A stretch of 64,000 bases of DNA from Chloroflexota bacterium (GCA_026389845.1 JAPLHB010000105.1:96517-160516), one strand, 5' to 3'; counted from the stretch's first letter, positions 1-7,819 are shown. The notes: generated by a model not told the origin, from the letters alone. Numbers and translations: made by a program.

Positions 1-1194
1 CACTCAGAGTGGGCCCAACGCATCGAGACTGAGCTGCGGGGGAACATCCTGCCGTTTTGGATAGCGCACACGGTTGATGGGGCCAATGGCGGCTTTTATG
101 GCGCGCTGACCAACGATCTGACCGTTGACAACGAGGTGGAGCGCTCGGCGGTGCTGTGCGGCCGCGTCCTGTGGACCTATGCTGCCGCCTATCGGCGCTA
201 CGGCGATCCCGCCTACTTGCAGATGGCCCGCCACGCCCTTGCCTACCTGACCGGCCCCTTCCTGGATCGCGAGCACGGCGGCATCTATTGGTCGGTGGAT
301 CGGCGCGGAACGCTGCTGCTCGACCGCAAGCACATCTATGCCCAGGCGTTTGCGATCTACGGACTGTCGGAGTTCCACCGGGCGACCGGTGAGCCGGACG
401 CGTTGCAGTCGGCCCAGGAACTGTTCCGCCTGATCGAGGCTCACGGCGCTGATCCGGATAACCGGGGCTACATCGAGTGCCTGAGCCGCGAGTGGGGGGC
501 GTTGGACGACATGCGGCTGAGCGCGGTGGACATCAACTCGCGCAAGTCAATGAACACGCTGTTGCACGTCATGGAGGCGTATAGCAACCTGCTGCGCGCC
601 TGGGATGATGCCGGGTTGCGCGCCAGGCTGGCTGATTTGATCCGAGTCTTCTTCGATCATGTGATTGACCCGGGCACGCACCACCTGCGGCTCTTCTTCG
701 ATGACCGCTGGAACTGGCGCCACCTGAGCGAGACGGTCTCCTACGGCCATGACATCGAGGCAAGCTGGCTGCTGGTGGAGGCAGCCGAAGTGCTGGGCGA
801 CGCCGGGTTGCTGGCGCGCACCCGTGCTGAGGCGGTGGCGATGGCCGGGCGGGTCTATGCCGAGGCGTTGGAGCCCGACGGCAGCCTGCTGTACGAGTCG
901 GGGGCGCCGGGCGAGGAAAATGCGCGCGCAGCCGAGAAACATTGGTGGCCGCACGCCGAGGCGGTAGTCGGTTTCTACAATGCGTATCAGATTTCGGGAG
1001 AGGCGCACTTTGCCGCGGCCGCGGTCGGCGCCTGGGCGTACATCGAAGCCAAGTTCGTGGATCGCGTCCACGGCGATTGGTTCAAAGTGCTCGACCGGCA
1101 GGGAACGCCCGATCCGAAGCGCTTCAAGGTAGGCCCCTGGGAGTGCCCCTATCACCAAAGCCGGGTCTGCCTTGAGATGCTGGCCCGGCTCTGA
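1..1194 (+). CDS. AGE-family epimerase, cellobiose 2-epimerase-like (5' end outside window)
   Basis: The reading frame is open from the first base, so the start lies upstream; 397 codons are visible, close to the full length of cellobiose 2-epimerases. The family epimerises the reducing-end sugar of cellobiose or related beta-mannosides in the cytoplasm using an (alpha/alpha)6 barrel. Visible hallmarks are GHDIEASWLL with His250, Glu253 and Trp256 (numbering from base 1), KHWWPHAEAV with Trp315/Trp316 and Glu320, and WECPYH with His385; these match the catalytic His/Glu/Trp set known for the family. No operon partner is visible: the next 300 bases are a repeat element. Substrate (cellobiose, mannobiose or GlcNAc) is inferred only at family level. 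Confidence 0.85.
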   Translation, partial: HSEWAQRIETELRGNILPFWIAHTVDGANGGFYGALTNDLTVDNEVERSAVLCGRVLWTYAAAYRRYGDPAYLQMARHALAYLTGPFLDREHGGIYWSVDRRGTLLLDRKHIYAQAFAIYGLSEFHRATGEPDALQSAQELFRLIEAHGADPDNRGYIECLSREWGALDDMRLSAVDINSRKSMNTLLHVMEAYSNLLRAWDDAGLRARLADLIRVFFDHVIDPGTHHLRLFFDDRWNWRHLSETVSYGHDIEASWLLVEAAEVLGDAGLLARTRAEAVAMAGRVYAEALEPDGSLLYESGAPGEENARAAEKHWWPHAEAVVGFYNAYQISGEAHFAAAAVGAWAYIEAKFVDRVHGDWFKVLDRQGTPDPKRFKVGPWECPYHQSRVCLEMLARL

Positions 1195-1212
1195 GCCGCC
1201 GGCGCATCCCAG

Positions 1213-1427
1213 CCGCGGTAAGGGGTGCGTTTCACGTTTGGGGCGCGTCTGTCACCCTGCGCGGGTCTACCAGCCGAAGTATGCAGCGGCGAGACGCCAG
1301 CGAAGAGCCTGCCCTGAGCGCAGTCGAAGGGGTCTCGCGTCGGCAAGCGAGATGCTTCGGCCCAAACGACGGGCCTCAGCATGACAAGGCAAACGGCGTG
1401 CCCCAAGAATGAAATGCACCCCCGCGG
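1213..1427. repeat. MITE-like inverted-repeat element, copy 1
   Basis: This gap between the epimerase and the arsR-type gene has nested inverted repeats. The outer arms (about 1213-1243 and 1401-1426) both carry CCGCGG plus a GGGTGC/GCACCC and TTTGGGG/CCCCAA core. The inner ends are TGTCACCCTG (1250-1259) and CTCAGNATGACA (ending 1386). The middle has CCTGAGCGCAGTCGAAGG, a word typical of widespread bacterial intergenic repeats. It codes for no recognisable transposase, so it would be non-autonomous if mobile. Related elements lie at 15584 and 41323. Confidence 0.65.
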
Positions 1428-1454
1428 TAAGGCCCCAAGAACGCCTCCCGTTGG

Positions 1455-1497
1455 TTGGCAGTGAGGAAACGGCCTTATCATATGAGTAACTATTCAT
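1455..1497 (+). promoter_or_regulatory. Promoter and SmtB-like operator of the arsR-type gene
   Basis: A plausible -35 TTGGCA (1455-1460) and -10 TATCAT (1476-1481), with a short 15-base spacer, are followed directly by the imperfect palindrome ATGAGTAACTATTCAT (1482-1497), in which six of seven half-site base pairs match. The core TGAGTAACTATTCA resembles the SmtB/ZiaR-type operator consensus TGAAYANNYATTCA. Its position, overlapping the transcription start and just upstream of an SmtB-type gene, suggests autorepression relieved by metal. Confidence 0.55.
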
Positions 1498-1533
1498 GCT
1501 TGTGAGTGAATCTTGCGCAGTGGGACCAGGGTC

Positions 1534-1941
1534 ATGAAGATCGTTGCCGAGGAGCATCGCCGGCGAGGCGCCCAACCGGAGGGCCTGGGTGGGGTTGAGC
1601 GCTGCGAACACACTGACGCCGACGCAGCCAATGTGCGTGCCGTGCAGGCGCAACTCATCGAGCCGGAGATCGCGCGGACGCTGGCCGGCGTTTTCAAATC
1701 GCTGAGCGACCCCACCCGCTTGCGCATCATCTCGGCGCTGTCCCAGCGCGAGTTCTGCGTGGGTGACCTGGCCGCGGCGCTGGAGATGGAGCAATCAACC
1801 ATCTCGCACCAACTCCGCGACATGCGCGCCCAGCGGTTGGTGAACTTCCGCCGTGAGGGGCGGCACGTCTTCTATCGCCTGGATGATCCACACGTGCGCG
1901 ATCTCTATTGCCAGGGCCTGGCGCACACACAAGACGAGTAA
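1534..1941 (+). CDS. ArsR/SmtB-family metal-sensing repressor
   Basis: This is a 135-residue winged-helix repressor; a TTG at 1513 is an alternative start. The helix-turn-helix spans about residues 75-105 (FCVGDLA ... STISHQLR). Both known metal sites of the SmtB branch can be read: the alpha3N site with Cys24, His26, Cys75 and Asp78, and the alpha5 site with Asp118, His120, His131 and Asp134/Glu135. The alpha5 spacings 2, 11 and 3 are the same as in SmtB. This supports Zn(II)- or Cd(II)-type derepression rather than the arsenic-type Cys pair. It is followed after 12 bases by a short ORF and then a Yip1 membrane gene, probably one transcript. Confidence 0.85.
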   Translation: MKIVAEEHRRRGAQPEGLGGVERCEHTDADAANVRAVQAQLIEPEIARTLAGVFKSLSDPTRLRIISALSQREFCVGDLAAALEMEQSTISHQLRDMRAQRLVNFRREGRHVFYRLDDPHVRDLYCQGLAHTQDE

Positions 1942-1953
1942 GACGAGGACGGC

Positions 1954-2106
1954 GTGCTATCGGTCAGCGAGGAGTTCCTCGATCCTGATTGCCCCCTGGC
2001 CGCGGAGACCATCCACCGGGTCGAGGCCGCGGGCTTCCGGCTGGCTGAACGGCACGGCAACTTTTGGCTCTACACGCTGAACTTCCGCAAACTGGAGGGA
2101 ATATGA
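1954..2106 (+). CDS. Small 50-residue protein between arsR-type and Yip1 genes
   Basis: A GTG-initiated ORF of 50 codons starts 12 bases after the repressor stop. Its TGA overlaps the ATG of the Yip1 gene in an ATGA arrangement, which implies translational coupling and supports it being real. The sequence is acidic at the N-terminus (VSEEFLDPDCPLAAE) and ends NFWLYTLNFRKLEG. It has no membrane segment and one cysteine. I do not recognise a family. It could be a small accessory protein or the C-terminal remnant of a longer gene. Confidence 0.5.
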   Translation: MLSVSEEFLDPDCPLAAETIHRVEAAGFRLAERHGNFWLYTLNFRKLEGI

Positions 2107-2690
2107 GCTTCTTCCAGCTTTGGCTGACCTGCTATCTACATCCCGGGCGCGCATTCGAGGCGCTGCGTGACAAACCGGCTCCGCTGTGGGGCCTGTATGG
2201 CATGCTTCTGCGCGGGCTGATCGTGGGGGCGGTGTGGTATCTGCCGCGCGCGCTCATGGGTCTACGACCGGCGATGGCTCCTACCCTGCCCTTCCCGCCC
2301 ATCGAGAGCTACTACTGGCACTCCCTCTGGTACTTCCCCGTATTTGAGGTTGCCAAATGGCTGTTGCTGAGTGGGGTCATGCACCTGGTGTTGCGGCTGG
2401 CAAGGCTGCCCCATGACTACGACGCTATCCTCAACGTCGCGGGCATCGCTACGATCGTCATTGACCCGGCCATCCGCATCTGGGACTGGATCTGCTACGC
2501 GGCGGGGTGGAGCGAGAACACGGTGCTGATGGGCGCGGCCCACGCCCTGGTCTTCTGGCCCTGGGGCATCGTGCTGGCCGTCATCGGGTTGAGGAAGCTG
2601 CTGGGGCTGCCGGCCCGCGTGGTGGCGCCGCTGCAACTACTGGCGAGCGCCCTCTTCATCCCGCTGGCGGCGATCTTCCTGCGGCCGTGA
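2103..2690 (+). CDS. Yip1-family integral membrane protein
   Basis: This 195-residue protein has about five hydrophobic segments and the family's typical opening (FQLWLTCYLHPGRAFEAL..KPAPLWGLYG), in which a soluble lead-in precedes the first membrane helix. Bacterial Yip1-domain proteins are poorly characterised membrane proteins. Here the gene is translationally coupled to the ORF after the SmtB-type regulator, so metal stress or envelope homeostasis is a reasonable but unproved role. A scrap of a paralogous gene with the same CYLHPGRAFEAL region lies at 19502-19581. Confidence 0.75.
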   Translation: MSFFQLWLTCYLHPGRAFEALRDKPAPLWGLYGMLLRGLIVGAVWYLPRALMGLRPAMAPTLPFPPIESYYWHSLWYFPVFEVAKWLLLSGVMHLVLRLARLPHDYDAILNVAGIATIVIDPAIRIWDWICYAAGWSENTVLMGAAHALVFWPWGIVLAVIGLRKLLGLPARVVAPLQLLASALFIPLAAIFLRP

Positions 2691-2740
2691 TGAATGAGTC
2701 GGGGCCGGCAGTTTGGCCTCTTCTTTTTCGCTCATACACA

Positions 2741-2754
2741 TGAACAATCATTCA
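2741..2754 (+). promoter_or_regulatory. Second SmtB-like operator, upstream of the methyltransferase island
   Basis: TGAACAATCATTCA in the gap after the Yip1 gene matches the first operator (TGAGTAACTATTCA at 1483) in 10 of 14 positions and fits the SmtB-type consensus TGAAYANNYATTCA. A poor -10-like CATACA (2733) lies just upstream. The site is well placed to control the methyltransferase genes that follow. Binding is inferred from sequence only. Confidence 0.5.
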
Positions 2755-2882
2755 ACCGTAGCGAGATCCTGATGAGGACTGGATGAACAACCTGCGCAAG
2801 CAACTCTGATCGGCAGGTGGGGGCCGGACGCAGGGAAGCCCAACGGTTACACATTCCGAGGCAGCATCGCCCCGATCTACTC

Positions 2883-3765
2883 ATGAGCAACACCGTGAAG
2901 AAGAATCAATCCAGCCTGACCGCCGCCAGCATCGCGATTGTGCGCGCCCTGGAATCCGAGAAGCCGGCCGGAGAGCGGGTCTGCTACGACCCCTACGCAC
3001 GGCGCTTCGTGAGCGCCGGCCTCTACACCATGGTCAAGTTCTTCGCCGCGTTGGGATATGCCGACTGGAAAGGCCCAGGGGTGTGGGAGTTCCTGGCCGT
3101 GCGCGAGCGGTACATTGATGACTTCCTGGAAACCTGTCTGAGCGAAGGACTGGAACAACTGGTGATCCTGGGCGCCGGCTACGACGCCAGGGCTTACCGT
3201 TTCGAGGAGCTGAAGCGCGAGGTCAAGGTGTTCGAGGTGGACCACCCCGCGACTCAGGCAGCCAAGCTCAGGAAGCTGGCTGCCATCTTCGGCGCGCGGC
3301 CGGCGCACGTCACCTATGTCCCGATCGACTTCAACCGCGAGACCCTCGCGGGTCGGCTTTTCGAATGCAGCTATTAATGAGAGGCTCAAGACCCTGTTCA
3401 TCTGGCAGGGCGTGACGCCGTATCTGACCCCGCAGGCGGTGGATGACACCCTGGCCTTCGTAGCGGAGCATTCCGGGCGGGGCAGCAGCATCATCTTCGA
3501 CTACATGAATACTACCCTGTTGAGCGGTGCGCCGCGCCACGGGGAGATCAGCAACATGCGGCGCATGCGGCGACTGAGCGGGGAGGGCCTGGCCTTCGGC
3601 ATCCCGATTGACTCAATCCAGGCGTTCCTGGAGGAGCGCGGCTTCACGCAGGTCAAAAACGCCGATCACGTCGCCCTGGAGAAAGCTTACTTCAGTGGCG
3701 GCAGCCGCCCGCGCAAGGTGGCGGACGGGTATGCGATTGCCTCGGCGGTCGTCCGACCGCGTTGA
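2883..3765 (+). pseudogene. SAM-dependent methyltransferase (COG3315/TIGR00027 type), frameshifted
   Basis: Frame one codes 165 residues from ATG 2883 to a TAA at 3375-3377. It includes the AdoMet motif LVILGAGYDARAYRF and the acidic VFEVDHPATQAAK strand typical of the leucine carboxyl methyltransferase-like family. The remaining third (LKTLFIWQGVTPYLT ... FDYMN) is intact but continues in another frame from about 3350 to the stop at 3763-3765. One indel near 3350-3370 accounts for the break; it may be a true lesion or a sequencing/assembly error. The family methylates carboxyl or hydroxyl groups of varied metabolites. It lies 3' of an SmtB-like operator and heads the methyltransferase island. 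Confidence 0.75.
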
Positions 3766-3783
3766 GGCGAAGGGAGGTTTCAC

Positions 3784-4494
3784 ATGACACAGGGCAACGA
3801 GAAACGTTCGAGCACCGCAGCGGGCGTCGCCATGCGGGCCGGAACGATCGCGTTCGTCCTCGTTTTGCAGGCGGCGCTCCTGTTCGGCGGCGCGGGCCGG
3901 CTTGATTGGTCCTGGGCGTGGGTCTACTTTGGGATTTCACTGGCGACTTTGGCGGTCGGCGGAGCGATCATGCTCCGCACCAGCCCCGAGACGATCGCGG
4001 AGCGCGGCCGCCCCAAGGGGATACGGGGCTGGGACAAGGCTGTGAGCGGTGTTTTGGTTTCCGCCGGGTATGTAGCGCCTTCGCTGGCGGCGGCTCTGGA
4101 TGTGCGCTTCGGCTGGACCGCGGCGCTCAGCGCGAGCTGGCACGCGGCAGGCGCGGTCGCCTTGACGCTGGGATTCGGGCTGACCGTATGGGCGATGCAC
4201 GCCAACGCGTACTTCTTCACGGCCGTCCGCATCCAGAGCGAGCGCGGGCATACCGTGTGCCGCTCCGGCCCTTACCGGTGCGTGCGCCACCCGGGATACG
4301 TGGGGTACGCGCTCCAGTCGCTGGCTGTGCCCTTCCTGCTGGGCTCGTTGTGGGCGCTCCTGCCGGCGCTCGCGGCCGTCGTCGCGATGGTGATCCGCAC
4401 TGCGTTGGAGGACCGTATGCTGCAGGCTGAGCTGCCCGGTTACCGGGAGTACGCCGAGGAAGTCCGCTACCGCCTCATACCTGGCATCTGGTGA
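3784..4494 (+). CDS. ICMT/PEMT-like membrane methyltransferase, paralog 1
   Basis: This 236-residue integral membrane protein has about five hydrophobic segments. It ends with the signature block of the isoprenylcysteine carboxyl methyltransferase / phospholipid methyltransferase fold: GPYRCVRHPGYVGYA, then RTALEDRMLQAELPGYREYAEEV and RLIPGIW. The RHP motif and the acidic ED/E residues bind AdoMet in this family. Bacterial members methylate lipids, small thiols or unknown hydrophobic substrates at the membrane. An RBS (GGGAGG) precedes ATG 3784. It is most similar to paralog 3 at 5125; both end RYRL(I/L)PGIW. Confidence 0.8.
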   Translation: MTQGNEKRSSTAAGVAMRAGTIAFVLVLQAALLFGGAGRLDWSWAWVYFGISLATLAVGGAIMLRTSPETIAERGRPKGIRGWDKAVSGVLVSAGYVAPSLAAALDVRFGWTAALSASWHAAGAVALTLGFGLTVWAMHANAYFFTAVRIQSERGHTVCRSGPYRCVRHPGYVGYALQSLAVPFLLGSLWALLPALAAVVAMVIRTALEDRMLQAELPGYREYAEEVRYRLIPGIW

Positions 4495-4504
4495 GGAGGG
4501 TGAC

Positions 4505-5122
4505 ATGGCTGAATCCATCTTTCGCGCCGCCTTCTGGCTGCTGCTCGGCAGCATCTTCGTGATGCGCGCCTACTTCTCTTACCGCGTGCACCGGGCTGGC
4601 GAGCGATTGCTCCCTGACCGTGCGGCGGTCGAACGCGAGGGCCGCGGCGCGTTCGCCGTTCGCTTCGTCTTGTTCTTTGTCTTGCTGGCTTTCCTGGCAC
4701 TCTACACGCTCGATGTGCCGTGGCTCCGGGTTCTCGCCATTCCGTTGCCATCCTGGTTGCGGTGGTTGGGGTTTGCCTTGGGGGTAGCCAGCGTGATCCT
4801 GTGGACCTGGACCCAGGCCACACTGGGTACGCAGTGGTCGGCGCAGTTGCAGCTCCGCGAAGATCATCGCCTGGTCACGACCGGCCCTTATGCCCGCGTG
4901 CGCCACCCGCTCTACACCGCCATGTTCGGGGTCAGCGTCGCGTTTGCCCTGGTGACGGCGAACTGGGCCTTCGTTCTCTTCGGCGTCCTGTGTATCGTCG
5001 GAATGCTCGTCCGGGTCCCGCGGGAGGAGTGCATGATGCTGGACGAGTTCGGGGCGGAGTATGCATCATACATGCAGCAGACGGGCCGGTTTTTCCCGCG
5101 CGTCTCGCGCTCAGGAAGGTGA
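4505..5122 (+). CDS. ICMT/PEMT-like membrane methyltransferase, paralog 2
   Basis: A 205-residue membrane protein starting 10 bases after paralog 1, with a GAGGAGGGTG ribosome site. It has an N-terminal helix, three to four further helices, and the catalytic region GPYARVRHPLYTAMFG followed by REECMMLDEFGAEYASYMQQTGRFFPR. The order RHPxY, then EE, then YxxY is that of the ICMT family. It is diverged from its neighbours, so it is probably not a recent duplicate. The substrate is unknown. Confidence 0.8.
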   Translation: MAESIFRAAFWLLLGSIFVMRAYFSYRVHRAGERLLPDRAAVEREGRGAFAVRFVLFFVLLAFLALYTLDVPWLRVLAIPLPSWLRWLGFALGVASVILWTWTQATLGTQWSAQLQLREDHRLVTTGPYARVRHPLYTAMFGVSVAFALVTANWAFVLFGVLCIVGMLVRVPREECMMLDEFGAEYASYMQQTGRFFPRVSRSGR

Positions 5123-5124
5123 AC

Positions 5125-5826
5125 ATGCCCAAAATCAGATGGATGAATGCTTCTCGCACTCTTTATGTCACCCGTGAGGTCCTGGGCCTCGTCGGCATGG
5201 GCGTGGCGCTGTTCTGGTCCGCCGGCCGGCTGGACTGGTGGCCGGCCTGGGCCGCGCTCGCGGTGATGGCCATCTGGACCGCGGCGACCGCCTTCATCGT
5301 CCTCCACTACAACCCTGACCTGCTGGCCGAGCGCCTGGGGCCGCGCAAGGGGGAAAAACGATGGGACGCGGCCATTGTCCCCCTCATGGGCCTGATCACC
5401 CTGGTGCGCTACATCCTCGCCGGACTGGATCAGCGTTACGGCTGGACGGGCGGTCTGCCGGCAGCGGTGCAGCTTGCCGCGCTGGCCCTGTGTACCCTGG
5501 GCTATGATGTCCTGTTCGTCTGGGCGATAGCTGCCAACGCTTTCTTCTCGCGGATCGTGCGCATCCAGCCCGAGCGCGGCCACACGGTCGCGACCGGCGG
5601 CCCATACCGCTATGTGCGCCATCCCGCTTACGCCGGCGCGATCCTGTATGAATTGGCCGTGCCCTTCCTGCTCGCTTCCTGGCCGGCTTTGATCGCCAGC
5701 GGCTTGAGCATCCTCTTGCTCGTCCTCCGCACCGCACTCGAAGACCGCACCTTGCGGGCGGAGCTGACCGGCTATGCCGACTATGCGCGCCAGGTGCGTT
5801 ATCGTCTATTGCCGGGCATCTGGTAA
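5125..5826 (+). CDS. ICMT/PEMT-like membrane methyltransferase, paralog 3
   Basis: ATG 5125 comes two bases after the stop of paralog 2, with AGGAAGGTG as ribosome site, giving 233 residues. It has the same layout as paralog 1: an aromatic first hairpin (WSAGRLDWWPAWAAL), an ERxxPRKGxKxWD loop, then GPYRYVRHPAYAGAIL and TALEDRTLRAELTGYADYARQVRYR. The close match of loop and C-terminus to paralog 1 indicates an old tandem duplication with paralog 2 between them. The tight spacing suggests a single transcript. Confidence 0.8.
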   Translation: MPKIRWMNASRTLYVTREVLGLVGMGVALFWSAGRLDWWPAWAALAVMAIWTAATAFIVLHYNPDLLAERLGPRKGEKRWDAAIVPLMGLITLVRYILAGLDQRYGWTGGLPAAVQLAALALCTLGYDVLFVWAIAANAFFSRIVRIQPERGHTVATGGPYRYVRHPAYAGAILYELAVPFLLASWPALIASGLSILLLVLRTALEDRTLRAELTGYADYARQVRYRLLPGIW

Positions 5827-5836
5827 GCGAGGAAAC

Positions 5837-5935
5837 ATGGCTGCGATCCGAATCGAAAGGCCCGAAGACATTCCCCAGGTACGCATCGTCAACGAGTTGG
5901 CGTTTGGGCGGCCCGCAGATGGAGGTGATACATGA
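5837..5935 (+). pseudogene. Truncated GNAT acetyltransferase N-terminus
   Basis: A 32-residue ORF opens with the unmistakable first strand of YhbS-like GNAT acetyltransferases (IRIERPEDIPQVRIVNELAF) and runs only as far as GRPADGG before stopping. Its TGA overlaps the ATG of the next methyltransferase (ATGA at 5932). All acetyl-CoA-binding parts are missing, so it cannot be functional as an enzyme. It looks like a deletion scar left when the next gene was joined here, and may now act only as a coupling leader. Confidence 0.65.
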
Positions 5936-6474
5936 GAAATCGTTTTTTGACACAGGCCAAGCGAGAGTACAGTCCCCGGCAGCGACTGGCGGCGTTGTTG
6001 GTCGAGGCCATCTTCTTCATGGTGATCTTTCCGTTCGCACTCCTGCTCCTGGGCGGGCTGCTTGACCGCTGGCTGGGTTGGTCGAAGCTGATGCAAGAGC
6101 CGATCAACGCCCTCATTGGCTGGCTGCTGATCGTGGGCGGCTGGCTCTTCTCCATGTGGTCAATCTATGTCCAGTTCACCCTGGGCCGGGGCACGCCCGT
6201 GCCACTGATGGCGACGCAGAAGCTGATTATCCGCCCCCCCTACGCCTACTGCCGCAACCCGATGAGCCTGGGCGCCATCGTGCTCTACCTGGGCGTGAGC
6301 GCGGCCGCCTCCTCGCCGGGCGCGGCCGTACTGGTCGTTCTGGGCGCGGTCGCACTGCTGACTTATATCAAGCTCGCGGAAGAGAAGGAGATGATCGCGC
6401 GTTTCGGCGAGGAGTACCTGGCGTATCGCCGCCGGGTACCGTTCCTCATTCCGAGGCTGAGAGGGGGCGGATGA
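5932..6474 (+). CDS. ICMT/PEMT-like membrane methyltransferase, paralog 4
   Basis: A 180-residue membrane protein with a basic N-terminus (MRNRFLTQAKREY), helices near residues 21-45 and 60-80, and a C-terminal pair. The catalytic block is variant: RPPYAYCRNPMSLGAIVLYLG has RNP where the ICMT family normally has RHP, followed by EEKEMIARFGEEYLAYRRRVPFLIP. Asn in place of His occurs in some bacterial isoprenylcysteine methyltransferase-like proteins, so activity is possible but uncertain. It overlaps the GNAT remnant upstream and the next ORF downstream (ATGA at 6471). Confidence 0.75.
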   Translation: MRNRFLTQAKREYSPRQRLAALLVEAIFFMVIFPFALLLLGGLLDRWLGWSKLMQEPINALIGWLLIVGGWLFSMWSIYVQFTLGRGTPVPLMATQKLIIRPPYAYCRNPMSLGAIVLYLGVSAAASSPGAAVLVVLGAVALLTYIKLAEEKEMIARFGEEYLAYRRRVPFLIPRLRGGG

Positions 6475-6767
6475 TGGAGATCGGCGCCTATCTCTTTGTG
6501 GCCGGGATCATCTGGCTTATTTGGCTGGCTCTGCGGCCACGAGTCCGGCGTAAGCTGGGCGCCTACGCCGGACTCTCCCTGCTGCTCGCACTGAGCGACC
6601 TGATCCTCTTCTACCTGCTCTCAACCCGGGCGGGTCTGCTGCGCATCGGCGTCATGGGCAGCTTGAGCATCGTACGACCGGGACCTGCCGGAGGTGATCG
6701 CCCTGCGCCGGCAACTGATCGCCGAAGCGCCGCGATGCCACTTCCTCGGCTGTTCAGCACTCGATAG
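6471..6767 (+). CDS. Small membrane ORF running into a decayed methyltransferase
   Basis: Starting at the ATGA overlap with paralog 4, the first 65 or so residues form two clear membrane helices (GAYLFVAGIIWLIWLAL and LSLLLALSDLILFYLLS). From about base 6670 the DNA is instead homologous, in another frame, to the soluble methyltransferase genes downstream. The last 30 residues are therefore out-of-frame nonsense. It is probably the N-terminal piece of a lost membrane gene fused by deletion. Confidence 0.45.
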   Translation: MMEIGAYLFVAGIIWLIWLALRPRVRRKLGAYAGLSLLLALSDLILFYLLSTRAGLLRIGVMGSLSIVRPGPAGGDRPAPATDRRSAAMPLPRLFSTR

Positions 6768-6918
6768 CGCCTGGCTGCTCGATGAACGGTTCCCCTTCCA
6801 GTACCCTGAGCCGCGTCTGGACCGTGCTCTATTGGTGCGCCATATTCCATTTTTCACCAAGACGATAGACATTTTCCAATACCAACTTCGAGGAGGCCAA
6901 CATGTCCGAGACTACTAA
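6670..6918 (+). pseudogene. Internally deleted COG3315-type methyltransferase remnant
   Basis: The frame through GTG 6694 reads YDRDLPEVIALRRQL ... FLGCSALDSAWL and then jumps to LDERFPFQYPEPRLDRALL and RHIPFF. These match two separated stretches of the intact paralogs at 6902 and 7852 (the LDLPDVIELRR ... GCSAFHSAWL part and the RPEPRLD ... RHIPLL part). The N-terminal half and about 80 central residues are deleted. The reading frame runs to 6918 over the start of the next gene. Confidence 0.7.
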
Positions 6919-7732
6919 CCAAAACCTGAGCGGCGTGGCTGAAACGCTGCTCATGACGCTCTACATCCGGGCAATGGAATCGCAGCGCCCGGACGCGATG
7001 ATCAAAGACGAGAAAGCCGTAGCTCTGGTCACGCAGATGAGTTATGACTTCGACCGGGTCAAGCAGATCAAGATGGACGAGGATGACAAGGTGACGGTGA
7101 TCTTGCGCAACTTGGAATTCGACCGCTACGCGCGGGATTTCCTGACCCGCCACCCGGAGGCGGTTGTGGTCCACATCGGCTGCGGCCTCGATTCGCGCTT
7201 CGAGCGCGTGGACAATGGCCAGGTCGAATGGTACGACCTGGATTTGCCGGACGTCATCGAGCTGCGCCGGAAATTCATCGGCGGCGAGGGGAAACGCTAT
7301 CACTTGCTGGGCTGCTCGGCGTTCCACAGCGCCTGGCTGGACGCAGTGAGCGCACATCGCCAGTGCCCCTTCCTATTTCTGGCCGAAGGTGTCTTGATGT
7401 ACTTTGAGGAAGCACAGGTCAAGTCGTTGGTGCTCATGCTGCGTGACCATTTTCCCGGCGCGGAGCTGGTCATCGATGCCTTTTCGCCGTACAGCGTCTG
7501 GGCGAACAACCTCCGCCTGTCCATCACCAAGTTCGGCGTCCGCTATCACTGGGGGCTCAAACATGGCCAGGAGATCGAAAGCTGGGGTGACGGCATCCAC
7601 CTGCTCGATGAGTGGGGCTACTTTGACCGGCCTGAACCGCGGCTGGATCACATTCGATGGATGCGCCACATCCCGCTCCTGGCCAGGGTGTTGCGTATCT
7701 ACCACTACCGCCTTGGAAAGGCAGCAGAGTGA
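6902..7732 (+). CDS. Class I SAM-dependent methyltransferase, COG3315 type
   Basis: A 276-residue soluble enzyme of the leucine carboxyl methyltransferase-like / polyketide O-methyltransferase group. The AdoMet motif is VVHIGCGLDSRFERVD (about residues 88-103), followed by the acidic strand WYDLDLPDVIELRR and the catalytic-region motif FLFLAEGVLMYFEE. GAGGAGG precedes ATG 6902. The opening words VAETLLMTLYIRAMESQRPDA are shared with the paralog at 7852. The substrate is not predictable. It sits in a tandem set with broken copies on both sides. Confidence 0.85.
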   Translation: MSETTNQNLSGVAETLLMTLYIRAMESQRPDAMIKDEKAVALVTQMSYDFDRVKQIKMDEDDKVTVILRNLEFDRYARDFLTRHPEAVVVHIGCGLDSRFERVDNGQVEWYDLDLPDVIELRRKFIGGEGKRYHLLGCSAFHSAWLDAVSAHRQCPFLFLAEGVLMYFEEAQVKSLVLMLRDHFPGAELVIDAFSPYSVWANNLRLSITKFGVRYHWGLKHGQEIESWGDGIHLLDEWGYFDRPEPRLDHIRWMRHIPLLARVLRIYHYRLGKAAE

Positions 7733-7771
7733 AAAGGCCTTCCATTTTTTATAGGCAAAAAGGGGGCCAAC

Positions 7772-7819
7772 ATGTCCGAGACATCTCATCAAGACCTGAG
7801 CGGCGTGGCGGAAGGGTAA
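7772..7819 (+). pseudogene. 15-residue stub of a methyltransferase N-terminus
   Basis: MSETSHQDLSGVAEG then TAA. This is nearly identical to the first 14 residues of the gene at 6902 (MSETTNQNLSGVAE) and keeps the same GGGGGCCAACATG start context. The rest of that copy has been deleted. It is direct evidence of recent duplication and loss in this array. Confidence 0.7.
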
